Shown piece by piece: positions 42,578 to 52,156 of a stretch of 64,000 nt of DNA. The notes under the pieces are model-generated. The model did not search any database, had not been told where the DNA came from, and worked only from the letters and a program-made list of their open reading frames with translations. A program made the translations under genes and the position numbers. The DNA is taken from contig NZ_CP125651.1 in NCBI RefSeq assembly GCF_030053135.1, positions 434,001 through 498,000 of the forward strand. The letters run 5' to 3'. Positions within the stretch are counted from its first letter, which is position 1, and each line of letters opens with the position of its first letter. The DNA is from Rhizobium sp. BT04. GTDB taxonomy: Bacteria > Pseudomonadota > Alphaproteobacteria > Rhizobiales > Rhizobiaceae.

Positions 42578-43321
42578 ATGACATTGAAATCCATGAAGCC
42601 GCTGACGCGTGCGCCGCTGCTGCATGTCTCCGTGCAGGAAAGCCTGCGCGCCTATATCGATGATAATGGCCTGGCGCCCGGAACCCTGCTTCCGGCGGAA
42701 GGAGAGCTTGCCACCCAGCTCGGCGTCAGCCGCAATTCGCTGAGGGAAGGCATCAAGGCGCTGGAATCGCTCGGTGTGTTGGAGACGCGGCGCGGCGTCG
42801 GTATCTTCGTGAAGGCCTTTTCCTTCGAGCCGCTTCTCGACAATCTCGCTTACGGCCTCGGCGGCGCTCTGCGGCAAATCGAAGAGGTCCTCGAAATCCG
42901 GCGCACGCTGGAAGTGGGGTTGATCGGCAAGACGATCGACGTGATCGGGGAGGAGGACATCGCCGAACTGCGCGCCACCGTCAATCGCATGCGCGCCCAT
43001 GCCGAGCGCGGTGAAACCTTTGCGGAAGACGACCAGCTGTTCCACCGACTGCTGTTTCGCTGCCAGGACAATGAAACGCTCGTGCGGCTGATCGATGTCT
43101 TCTGGCTCGCCTTCTACAAGGCGTCGGATTTCGTCAATCTTGAAAATCTCGATCCGATGGCGACGTGGCGCGATCATGCCGCGATCGTCGATGCAATCGA
43201 GACGAGGGATCTGGCGGAGGCGCGCAGACGCCTGGATCGTCACTACGAGGGCATTGCCCGGGTGATTGCCAACAACAAGACAAGTTCAAACGTGGGAGGA
43301 ACGCATGAAAAGACTGTCTAG
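42578..43321 (+). CDS. FadR-subfamily GntR transcriptional regulator
   Basis: 247 residues: winged helix (VQESLRAYIDDNGLAPGTLLPAEGELATQLGVSRNSLREGIKALESLGVLETRRGVGIFV) and an FCD effector domain (EVLEIRRTLEVGLIG, DDQLFHRLLFRC, WRDHAAIVDAIETRDLAEARRRLDRHYEG) with His and Asp residues for metal or carboxylate binding. The 3' end overlaps the binding-protein start by 17 bases, so it is the first gene of the ABC/aldolase operon and very likely its regulator. Confidence 0.9.
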   Translation: MTLKSMKPLTRAPLLHVSVQESLRAYIDDNGLAPGTLLPAEGELATQLGVSRNSLREGIKALESLGVLETRRGVGIFVKAFSFEPLLDNLAYGLGGALRQIEEVLEIRRTLEVGLIGKTIDVIGEEDIAELRATVNRMRAHAERGETFAEDDQLFHRLLFRCQDNETLVRLIDVFWLAFYKASDFVNLENLDPMATWRDHAAIVDAIETRDLAEARRRLDRHYEGIARVIANNKTSSNVGGTHEKTV

Positions 43322-44903
43322 ATTATCCGTTATCGGGCTTGGCGCCCTGCTGTCGACGGTTGCCGTTCCGGCTCTTGTCGTGTCGGGCGTTGCAGCCCAG
43401 GCGCAGGCAGCCACGCTGTCCGGCGGCTTCGACGTCGGCCCCGGCGGCTTTCAGGGCAACTTCAATCCGCTTGCCGCAACCGCCGGCTTCACCTGGCTCA
43501 GCATCTACTACGAACCGCTGATCGCCTATGACGAGAAGCTGAAGAAGGTCGTCGGCGCGCTGGCAAGCTCCTACGAGGTCAGCTCGGACCAAATGACCTA
43601 TACGTTCAAACTGGCGGATGCCAAATGGCATGACGGCAAACCCTTCACCGCCAAGGACGCAAAGTTCACCATGGCCCTTGCCGTGGATGCGAAAACCGGC
43701 TCGGTGCTCGCTGCCCGGCTGAAGGGCATATCGTCCGTCGAGACGCCGGACGATCACACTGTTGTCATCAAGCTCAGCGCGCCCAGCAGCAGTTTTCCTG
43801 ACACGATGACCAAGGTGATGATGCTGCCCGAGCATGCGCTCTCCTCGATTCCGGCCGACCAGCTGGCGAAGAACACCTGGTGGTCCACCGCGCCGATCGG
43901 CACCGGTCCGTTCAAATTCACCAAATACGTCTCGGATCAGTATGTCGAACTTGCCGCAAACACCGATTATCGCGGTGGCAAGCCCGCGCTGGAACGCGTC
44001 ATCAATCGCTATTTCGCCAACCCGGCCGCGGCGATCGCGGCGCTGAGATCCGGCGAAATCCAGTTCACCTATGTCGATTCCAACGACGTGCCGACCTTCA
44101 AGGACAGTAAGGACTTCAAGGTCATTGAAGGCAACTCTTTCGTCGTCAATTATCTCGGCTTCAACCACGATTCCCCGCTCTGGAAGGATGTGCGCGTCCG
44201 TCAGGCGGTGATGTACGCGATCAATCGCGATGCCATCATCCAGAGCCTCTACGGCGGCGCTGCCAAGCCTGCCAATTGCGCCTATGTCGCCGAACAGCTG
44301 ATACCCCAGGGCATCGACAGCTATGCCTATGATCCGGAGAAGGCCAAGCAGTTGCTGGCGGAAGCCGGCTGGGATCAGATCAACGGCGCCAAGCCGATCA
44401 CGCTTCTGACCTATTACACCACGCCGCTGGCGACCAATGTGCTTGCCGCAGTCCAGGCGATGCTGACCCAGGTCGGCATCAACATTGTCCCGCGCGCCGT
44501 CGATGCGCCGACCTATAACAGCATCGTGCTCAATGCGACGCCGGATATTGCCCAGTTCCAGCTGGTTTATGCCGGGCTGCAGAATGGGCCGGATGCCGGA
44601 AGCATCAATGTCGGCCTCAACGAGAAGCAGATCCCTCCGGCCGGACCGAACGTCGCCAGGGTTCGCATGCCCGACCTGACCAAGGCGCTCGATAGTGCGC
44701 TGGCCGAGCCGGACAGTGCCAAGCGGAATGTTGCCTACCAGGACGTCTGCAAGGTGATGAACACGAACCTGCCCTGGGCGACACTCTGGGTGGCAAACCG
44801 CTACGGCATCGTCTCGACCAAGGTGAAGGATTTCGTCTGGACGCCGGCGCCCGGCGGCGGCCCCTACCAGGCCAACCCACAGAAATGGTCGATCGCCGAC
44901 TAG
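43305..44903 (+). CDS. ABC substrate-binding protein, dipeptide/DppA type
   Basis: 532 residues from ATG 43305 with GGGAGGA upstream. A signal peptide (about 1-35, ending AQAQA-AT) precedes an SBP_bac_5 domain: YEPLIAYDEKLKKVVGALASSYEVSSDQMTYTFKLADAKWHDGKPFTAKD, then DVRVRQAVMYAINRDAIIQSLY. This family binds oligopeptides, nickel or oligosaccharides. With two DapA-family aldolases in the operon, a sugar acid or modified amino acid is as likely as a peptide. Confidence 0.9.
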   Translation: MKRLSRLSVIGLGALLSTVAVPALVVSGVAAQAQAATLSGGFDVGPGGFQGNFNPLAATAGFTWLSIYYEPLIAYDEKLKKVVGALASSYEVSSDQMTYTFKLADAKWHDGKPFTAKDAKFTMALAVDAKTGSVLAARLKGISSVETPDDHTVVIKLSAPSSSFPDTMTKVMMLPEHALSSIPADQLAKNTWWSTAPIGTGPFKFTKYVSDQYVELAANTDYRGGKPALERVINRYFANPAAAIAALRSGEIQFTYVDSNDVPTFKDSKDFKVIEGNSFVVNYLGFNHDSPLWKDVRVRQAVMYAINRDAIIQSLYGGAAKPANCAYVAEQLIPQGIDSYAYDPEKAKQLLAEAGWDQINGAKPITLLTYYTTPLATNVLAAVQAMLTQVGINIVPRAVDAPTYNSIVLNATPDIAQFQLVYAGLQNGPDAGSINVGLNEKQIPPAGPNVARVRMPDLTKALDSALAEPDSAKRNVAYQDVCKVMNTNLPWATLWVANRYGIVSTKVKDFVWTPAPGGGPYQANPQKWSIAD

Positions 44904-44923
44904 GCGTTTTCCGCAAAGCCTTG

Positions 44924-44943
44924 AGGGTGGCTTCGGCCACCCT
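44924..44943 (+). terminator. UUCG-loop hairpin after the binding-protein gene
   Basis: AGGGTGGC, loop TTCG, GCCACCCT: a perfect 8-base stem with the very stable C(UUCG)G tetraloop, 20 bases after the stop codon. No T-run follows, so it probably stabilises the binding-protein message and attenuates the rest of the operon. Confidence 0.6.
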
Positions 44944-44980
44944 GACAAGGACGGCCTGACAAGACGGCCCGACAAAACGG
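44941..44980 (+). repeat. Three imperfect 13-14-base tandem units
   Basis: CCTGACAAGGACGG, CCTGACAAGACGG and CCCGACAAAACGG follow one another between the hairpin and the permease start codon. The function, if any, is unknown. Confidence 0.5.
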
Positions 44981-44987
44981 ATTGCCG

Positions 44988-45947
44988 ATGCTTCGATACA
45001 GTCTCAGACGCCTGATCATAGGAATAGGCATGCTGGTCGCCCTGAGCATGCTGATCTTCCTGCTGCTGCGCCTGACGCCCGGCGATCCGATCGATGCCTA
45101 TATCGATCCGAACCTGCCGATGTCGCCGTCTGACCTTGCGGATCTGCGCAGAAACCTCGGGCTCGATCAGCCCTTGCCCGTCCAGTATCTGGGCTGGCTG
45201 CAGCAGGCAGTGACGGGCAATCTCGGCTATTCGATCAAGCGTCTCGACCAACCTGTTCTGGGTCTGGTACTGTCGCGGATCGGGCCGACGGTGCTGTTGA
45301 TGGGCACTGCCCTTGTCTTCGCCATCGTCGTCGGCATCACCTGCGGGGTGATCGGCGCCGTCCGCCGCAATTCGCTGGCCGATCTCTCCCTGTCGGTGGC
45401 GGCACTTTCCGGCATTTCGAGCCCGGCCTTCCTCAGCGCGCTGCTCGGCCTTTATGTCTTCTCCGTCCGGCTGCACTGGATGCCATCGGGGGGCATGCTG
45501 ACGCCGGGCGAGGAATTCTCGGTGAGGGATCTCCTCCACCATCTGATCCTACCGGCGGCACTTCTGTCTGTCGCTCAAGCCGCATTGATCATGCGTTACA
45601 TGCGCGCTTCGCTGCTCGAAGTCCTGAACCAGGATTACGTGCGCACGGCCCGTGCCAAGGGCGTTCGCGAGTTCTGGGTCATCAGCAAGCACGCATTGCG
45701 CAACGCGCTTCTTCCGATCGTCACCCTGATCGGCTCCACCATCGGGCTTGCTATCGGCGGCGCCATCTTCATCGAGAGCGTCTTCAACTGGCCAGGCATG
45801 GGGCTCCTGCTCGTCGATGCCGTGCAGACCCGCGACTACCCCGTCATCATGGGCGCGACGCTCGTCATCGGCACTTGCGTTATCGTCGTCAACCTTCTGA
45901 CCGATATCACTTATGCGGTCGTCGACCCGCGCATCAAGTTGGGCTGA
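44988..45947 (+). CDS. ABC permease, DppB type
   Basis: 319 residues from ATG 44988. Six membrane segments; the N-terminal [34 protein letters not shown] is the DppB/OppB signature, and the coupling loop reads [34 protein letters not shown]. It ends two bases before the second permease start. Confidence 0.93.
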   Translation: MLRYSLRRLIIGIGMLVALSMLIFLLLRLTPGDPIDAYIDPNLPMSPSDLADLRRNLGLDQPLPVQYLGWLQQAVTGNLGYSIKRLDQPVLGLVLSRIGPTVLLMGTALVFAIVVGITCGVIGAVRRNSLADLSLSVAALSGISSPAFLSALLGLYVFSVRLHWMPSGGMLTPGEEFSVRDLLHHLILPAALLSVAQAALIMRYMRASLLEVLNQDYVRTARAKGVREFWVISKHALRNALLPIVTLIGSTIGLAIGGAIFIESVFNWPGMGLLLVDAVQTRDYPVIMGATLVIGTCVIVVNLLTDITYAVVDPRIKLG

Positions 45948-45949
45948 GC

Positions 45950-46828
45950 ATGCTGGCACGCTCTTCCGAACGCCGTAGCCCAGGGCCGCTTGCCCGCGCC
46001 TTCAGTCGTTTTCTACTCAATCGTGCGGCCGTTGCCGGCGTCTGTATTGCCATTCCAATGCTGCTGTTGATCCTCTCCTATCCGCTATGGTGGGCTTTCC
46101 AGCCGAACGACATCGATCTCCTGGCGATGAACAGCGGCCCGACGGCAACGCACTGGTTCGGAACCGACGGCGTCGGCCGCGACGTCTTCGCGCGCGTGCT
46201 CGAAGGCGGCCGGATCTCGCTCCTGGTCGCCGTCGCATCGACCGCGCTTTCCGCGGTCATCGGCTTTCTCTTCGGGGCCATCTCGGCGCTTGCAGGACGT
46301 TGGACGGACGCCGTCTCGATGCGCTTCGTCGATCTGGTGATGACCCTGCCTCCCGTCATCTTCCTGCTTGTGCTTGCCTCGATTGCCGGTACCGGCATCT
46401 GGCCGACGGTCCTCGTCATCTCGCTGCTCTCCTGGCCGCTGCTGGCGCGCATGATCCGCTCGCGACTGCTGGAATTGCGTGAACGCGACTTCGTCCTGGC
46501 CGCCCGCGGCATGGGCGCCGGCATCGGACATCTGCTCTTCCGCCACGGCCTGCCGAACTCGATCGACATCCTCGTGGTCTATGCGACGCTGCAGATCGCC
46601 AATGCCATCCTGCTCGAGGCGGGGCTGTCCTTTCTCGGTCTCGGCATCGCCCCGCCGGCGGCCAGCTGGGGCAACATGCTGAACGCGGCCCGCTCGACCG
46701 CCGTGCTCGAACAATATCCGTGGCAATGGCTCTTCCCCGGCGCCGCGCTGATCCTTGCCGTCCTGGCAATCAACTTCATCGGCGACGGCCTCAGAGATGC
46801 CTTCGACCCGCGTGCCGAACTGAACTGA
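45950..46828 (+). CDS. ABC permease, DppC type
   Basis: 292 residues from ATG 45950. The DppC/OppC pattern is seen: an N-terminal membrane segment, [24 protein letters not shown], and the coupling loop [39 protein letters not shown]. The end, [15 protein letters not shown], is the usual family C-terminus. Confidence 0.93.
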   Translation: MLARSSERRSPGPLARAFSRFLLNRAAVAGVCIAIPMLLLILSYPLWWAFQPNDIDLLAMNSGPTATHWFGTDGVGRDVFARVLEGGRISLLVAVASTALSAVIGFLFGAISALAGRWTDAVSMRFVDLVMTLPPVIFLLVLASIAGTGIWPTVLVISLLSWPLLARMIRSRLLELRERDFVLAARGMGAGIGHLLFRHGLPNSIDILVVYATLQIANAILLEAGLSFLGLGIAPPAASWGNMLNAARSTAVLEQYPWQWLFPGAALILAVLAINFIGDGLRDAFDPRAELN

Positions 46829-46846
46829 CAATCGAAAGAAGCGAAA

Positions 46847-47764
46847 ATGACCAAATTCAAGGGTGTCGTCCCTCCCGTCGTAACACCGCTCAATGCGGAT
46901 CTCACTGTCGACTACCCATCCTATACACGCGTGCTCGAGCATCTGATCGATGCCGGCTGCCATGGCGTATTCGTACTCGGCTCGACGAGCGAGGTGATCT
47001 TCCATGACGAAAAGACCCGGCGGGAAATCATCGAACATTCGGCCAAGGTGGTGAATGGCCGCGTGCCGCTGATCGTCGGCGTCATCGATCCGACTACGGA
47101 TCGCGTCATCGCCCATGCGAAGGTCGCAAAGGCCGCCGGCGCCGATGCGGTCGTGGTGACGTCGCCCTTCTATACCGTCACCAGCCAGTCCGAGATTCTC
47201 GACCACTTCCGTTATGTCAGAGACGCGGTGGACGTACCGCTGGTCGCCTACGACATTCCCGTCTGCGTTCACGTCAAGCTGCAGCGCCAGACCGTGGTCA
47301 CGCTCGCCAGGGAAGGCGCGATTGTCGGCCTCAAGGATTCCAGCGGCGACGACGGCAACTTCCGCTATGCGCTCCTCGATCTTGCCGAACACAAGGACGT
47401 CTTCCTGATGACCGGCTCCGAGATCGTCGTCGACACTGCCCTGCTGATGGGCGCCCACGGCGTCGTTCCCGGTATCGCCAATGTCGATCCGCACGGCTAT
47501 ATCAGGCTTTGGGACGCTGCCCAGCGCGGCGACTGGATCGCCGCGAAGAAGGAACAGGAGCGTCTCTGCCGCCTGTTCGAAATCGTCTGGGTCGCGCAGG
47601 GCCGTGTCAGCGGCGGCGCCTCGGGCATCGGCGCCTTCAAGACCGCCATGCGCAGCCTCGGCATCATCGATTCCGCCGTCATGCCGCGGCCGCGTGCCTC
47701 TCTCAACGATGCCGAAACGGCGCGGATCGACGAGATCCTGCGTGCAACCGGTCTGCTGAACTGA
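46847..47764 (+). CDS. DapA/NAL-family aldolase (first)
   Basis: 305 residues of the (beta/alpha)8 dihydrodipicolinate synthase/N-acetylneuraminate lyase family. The catalytic Lys is in [16 protein letters not shown], the Tyr in [13 protein letters not shown], and the carboxylate-binding GSTSEV replaces the usual GTTGE. Members cleave or form 2-keto acids. It sits between permease and ATPase genes, so it is part of the importer operon and should act on the imported compound; the substrate is unknown. Confidence 0.88.
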   Translation: MTKFKGVVPPVVTPLNADLTVDYPSYTRVLEHLIDAGCHGVFVLGSTSEVIFHDEKTRREIIEHSAKVVNGRVPLIVGVIDPTTDRVIAHAKVAKAAGADAVVVTSPFYTVTSQSEILDHFRYVRDAVDVPLVAYDIPVCVHVKLQRQTVVTLAREGAIVGLKDSSGDDGNFRYALLDLAEHKDVFLMTGSEIVVDTALLMGAHGVVPGIANVDPHGYIRLWDAAQRGDWIAAKKEQERLCRLFEIVWVAQGRVSGGASGIGAFKTAMRSLGIIDSAVMPRPRASLNDAETARIDEILRATGLLN

Positions 47765-47772
47765 GCCGGCTG

Positions 47773-48789
47773 ATGGAACAGACCGCCGAACCCGTGCTCG
47801 ACATCAAGGGATTGCGAACGATCTTCCGCATCCGGGGCTGCGAGATCACGGCGGTCAACGATATCGACCTGACCGTTGCCGCCGGCGAGACGCTCGCGCT
47901 CGTCGGCGAATCCGGCGCCGGCAAATCGGTCACCAGCCTGTCGGTTATGCGGCTGCTCACCCGCAACATCGGCGTGATTGCCGCAGGCAGCATCCGCCTT
48001 GCGACGGGCAACGGCGTGGTCCGCGATCTCGTCTGCCTCGATGAAGAGAGCATGCGCAGGATCAGAGGCGACGACATCGGCATGGTGTTCCAGGAGCCGA
48101 TGTCGAGCCTCAATCCCGTCTTCACCATCGGCGACCAGATTGGCGAGCCGATCCGCATCCATCGCGGTGCCGATCGCAAAGCGGCGATGAACGCAGCCGT
48201 CGCGTTGCTTGAAAGCGTCGGCATACCGGACGCTCGACGCCGCGCCGGCCAATATCCGCACGAACTGTCGGGCGGCATGCGCCAGCGCGCAACGATTGCC
48301 ATGGCGCTCGCCTGCGATCCGATGCTGCTGATCGCCGACGAGCCGACCACGGCGCTCGACGTGACGATCCAGGCGCAGATTCTTGACCTGCTTCTCAAGT
48401 TGCAGCGCGAGCGCGGCATGGCCATGCTCTTCGTCACCCACAATCTCGGCGTCGTCGCCGAAATCGCCCATCGCGTTGCGGTGATGTATGCCGGCCGGAT
48501 CGTCGAAGAGGGGCCGGTCGGCGAGGTGTTCCGCAATCCCAAGCATCCCTATACGATGGGCCTTCTTGCCTCCATGCCGCGCCTTGGCGATGCAGCGCGG
48601 ATGAAACAGGCCGGCGAAAAGCTCGCCGCCATTCCCGGCATGGTCCCGAGCCTGATGAACATGCCGAGCGGCTGCGCCTTTTCCCCGCGCTGCAAATTCG
48701 CGATCGATGCCTGTCGCGCCGCAGTTCCCGCGCTCGAACAGGTCAATCCGCAGCACCGCAGCCGCTGCATCCGATGGCAGGAGATCTAG
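47773..48789 (+). CDS. ABC ATPase, DppD type
   Basis: 338 residues from ATG 47773. Walker A is [18 protein letters not shown], the signature is [16 protein letters not shown], Walker B is [12 protein letters not shown], and the C-terminal oligopeptide-importer extension carries the Cys residues [16 protein letters not shown], which bind an iron-sulfur cluster in DppD-type ATPases. The next gene starts immediately after the stop. Confidence 0.93.
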   Translation: MEQTAEPVLDIKGLRTIFRIRGCEITAVNDIDLTVAAGETLALVGESGAGKSVTSLSVMRLLTRNIGVIAAGSIRLATGNGVVRDLVCLDEESMRRIRGDDIGMVFQEPMSSLNPVFTIGDQIGEPIRIHRGADRKAAMNAAVALLESVGIPDARRRAGQYPHELSGGMRQRATIAMALACDPMLLIADEPTTALDVTIQAQILDLLLKLQRERGMAMLFVTHNLGVVAEIAHRVAVMYAGRIVEEGPVGEVFRNPKHPYTMGLLASMPRLGDAARMKQAGEKLAAIPGMVPSLMNMPSGCAFSPRCKFAIDACRAAVPALEQVNPQHRSRCIRWQEI

Positions 48790-49743
<954 letters not shown>

Positions 49744-49767
49744 TCCGTCATCCACCGGAGAAAACAG

Positions 49768-50703
49768 ATGAACGCCAAGACGCCGCATCCCGCCATCGGC
49801 GGAAACTGGGCGAGCCTGCTTCTGCCGATCGCAGCCGACGACAGCATCGAATTCGACAAGCTCGCCGAGGAGATCGATACCCTCATCGATGCCGGTGTCG
49901 ACGGTATCTATTCGAACGGCACGGCAGGAGAATTCCACAATCAGACGGAGGAGGAATTCGACAGGATCCAGGAGATGCTGGCTGGACGCTGCAAAGCGTC
50001 TTCAACCCCGTACGTGATCGGGGCGTGCCAACCGGACCCATCGATCATGTTCAACCGCGTCCGCCGTGCCGCCGCGCTCGATCCCCGCGCCATTCAAGTC
50101 ATATTGCCCGACTGGTGGCCACTCACCAATGCCGAAGCGATCGACTTCTTGAATCGAGCTGCCGACGCCGCCGATGGAATTCCGCTCATCCTCTACAATC
50201 CGCCGCATGCGAAACGCGTACTGTCGCCAAGGGAGTTGGGTGCGGTCTGTGCGGCGACCCCTGACGTGATCGGCATCAAGCTCGCCGATGGCGACGGCCT
50301 CTGGTACGCGGAGGCGCGCCAATATCTCGCCGGCCTGTCGCTCTTCGTTCCCGGTCATCATCTCGCGACCGGCATCAAAGAGGGCGTCGCCGCAGGCTCT
50401 TTTTCCAATGTCGCCTGTCTTAGCCCCCGCGGCGCGCAGACCTGGACGGCCTCGATGCGAAGCGATATCGCTGCCGCGCTCGATCTCGAACGACGGATCT
50501 GCACGTTCATGGACGCGCATATCCTCCCCTTCCGCCAGGAGTTTGGCTATTCGAACGCTGCTCTCGACAAAGTATTGAGCGCCATCGGCAATTGGGGACC
50601 CGTGGGCACCCGTCTACGGTTTCCTTATCGCTCGATAGATCCGGCGGAAGCAGTCAGGTTGCGGCCCATCGCCCGCACCGAACTCCCCGATCTTTTCCCC
50701 TGA
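49768..50703 (+). CDS. DapA/NAL-family aldolase (second)
   Basis: 311 residues. The catalytic Lys is in DVIGIKLADGDGLWY, the Tyr in PLILYNPPHAKRVLS, and SNGTAGEFHNQTEEEF is the usual GT-GE carboxylate-binding loop. It is only distantly similar to the first aldolase of the operon, so the two probably act on different steps. It is the last gene of the operon. Confidence 0.88.
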   Translation: MNAKTPHPAIGGNWASLLLPIAADDSIEFDKLAEEIDTLIDAGVDGIYSNGTAGEFHNQTEEEFDRIQEMLAGRCKASSTPYVIGACQPDPSIMFNRVRRAAALDPRAIQVILPDWWPLTNAEAIDFLNRAADAADGIPLILYNPPHAKRVLSPRELGAVCAATPDVIGIKLADGDGLWYAEARQYLAGLSLFVPGHHLATGIKEGVAAGSFSNVACLSPRGAQTWTASMRSDIAAALDLERRICTFMDAHILPFRQEFGYSNAALDKVLSAIGNWGPVGTRLRFPYRSIDPAEAVRLRPIARTELPDLFP

Positions 50704-50834
50704 GTTTTGCTCGGGTTGAGCGCAGACCCGCAACTCGATCCCGATCTCCAGGCGGAGAAGAGTTTTCTGTTGTCGCAAAAGAAAAATCTGATTTACTGCT
50801 ACTCCGCTGCTTGGCTTTGAGGGGGATATTGCCG

Positions 50835-51509
50835 ATGCCGTGGACACGCAGAAATATTGTGCTTGGTGGATTGGCGTTACTTGGCGCCGGGGCAGTTCAG
50901 AAACCCGCATTTGCCGCGGCGTCTTCCAATTTTGCCGGCACCGCCGTCGACAATGGTGTGACCTTCCAAAAGACCAACTTCGCCAAGATCGACAAGAAGT
51001 GGCAGCGTCAGGTTGTCAAATATTTCAGCAGCGAGCCGATCGGCACCGTCGTCGTCGATACCAGACACCATTTTCTCTACGTGATCATGGAGAACAAGAC
51101 GGCCATCCGCTATGGCGTCGGCGTCGGCCGCGAGGGCTTCAAATGGTTCGGCCGCGCCACGATCGACGCCAAATCCCTTTGGCCGCGCTGGACGCCGCCG
51201 CCGGAGATGCGCAAGCGCCATCCCGAACTGCCGGAATTCGTGGCTGGAGGCTCACCGAAGAACCCGCTCGGGCCGCGGGCCATGTACCTGCATCGCGACG
51301 GCGTCGACACCGGCTATCGCTTCCATGGCACGCTTGAGCCATGGAGCATCGGCAAGGATGCCTCCAGCGGCTGTATCCGCATGTTCAACGAAGACGCCAT
51401 CGACCTTTATCAGCGTTGCCCCATCGGCACGGCTGTACAGGTTCTGCCGCATATTGCCGACCAGGCCGAAAGCGCCACCCAGGTCAGCCAAACAACCCCG
51501 GTCGAATAA
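50835..51509 (+). CDS. L,D-transpeptidase (ErfK/YbiS/YkuD family)
   Basis: 224 residues from ATG 50835. A Tat-like signal (WTRRNIVLGGLALLGAGA) ends near AFA-AAS. The catalytic YkuD domain has YRFHGTLEPWSIGKDASSGCIRMFNEDAIDLY, with the nucleophilic Cys in SSGCIRM and the His in FHGT. Such enzymes form 3-3 peptidoglycan cross-links or attach outer-membrane proteins in the periplasm. Confidence 0.92.
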   Translation: MPWTRRNIVLGGLALLGAGAVQKPAFAAASSNFAGTAVDNGVTFQKTNFAKIDKKWQRQVVKYFSSEPIGTVVVDTRHHFLYVIMENKTAIRYGVGVGREGFKWFGRATIDAKSLWPRWTPPPEMRKRHPELPEFVAGGSPKNPLGPRAMYLHRDGVDTGYRFHGTLEPWSIGKDASSGCIRMFNEDAIDLYQRCPIGTAVQVLPHIADQAESATQVSQTTPVE

Positions 51510-51523
51510 GGAATATCACCCTG

Positions 51524-52060
51524 ATGTCTGCTACAGCAGAATATACGAGGCGCCTTCTCGCCGCGGCCATGCTCTTGGCGCTCGCCGCCTGCTCCACCAC
51601 AGAGGTCGCCTCCCTGGAAGAACCCACGGTAGCGCCGATGACCGGCCAGACCAACGATCCCGCGCCCGGTTTCGAGAATGTCGCGGCCGGCAGCGAAGAG
51701 GATTTCATCCTCAATGTCGGCCGGCGGATCTACTTCAAGCAGGACTCCGCCGCTCTCGATTCCGTCGCCATGGCAACCTTGGACAATCAGGCGGTCTGGC
51801 TCAACAACCACCCGACCTGGCTGCTCAAGCTGCAGGGATTTGCCGACGATTCCGGCTCCGCATCGAAAATGGAGACGCTGTCGCAGAAGCGCGCCGATGC
51901 GGCGATGGCCTATCTCGCCTCGAAGGGCGTGGACGCCAAGCGCATGTGGGCCAAGGGCTACGGCAACGACCGCGAAGTCCGCGATTGCACGGAGCGCTCC
52001 TGCAAGGTGCAGAACCGGCGCGTCGTCACCAATCTACGCACACAGCCCGACGCGGCCTGA
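51524..52060 (+). CDS. OmpA-family lipoprotein (Pal-like)
   Basis: 178 residues from ATG 51524. A lipobox LALAAC lies at about residues 18-23. The OmpA C-terminal domain follows: RIYFKQDSAALDSVAMATLDNQAVWL, LKLQGFADDSGSASKMETLSQKRADAAMAYLASKGV, ending CKVQNRRVVTNLR, with the peptidoglycan-binding Asp and Arg residues in place. It starts 14 bases after the L,D-transpeptidase gene, which suggests a cell-envelope pair. Confidence 0.9.
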   Translation: MSATAEYTRRLLAAAMLLALAACSTTEVASLEEPTVAPMTGQTNDPAPGFENVAAGSEEDFILNVGRRIYFKQDSAALDSVAMATLDNQAVWLNNHPTWLLKLQGFADDSGSASKMETLSQKRADAAMAYLASKGVDAKRMWAKGYGNDREVRDCTERSCKVQNRRVVTNLRTQPDAA

Positions 52061-52156
52061 TCGCAGCTCAAACCGCTGAACGCTTGGCGCAGACGCTAAC
52101 CGCTGTCGGCCAGGCTCGGCGCGAATACGACATAGTGTCGCCGGCCTGCCTTTAGT

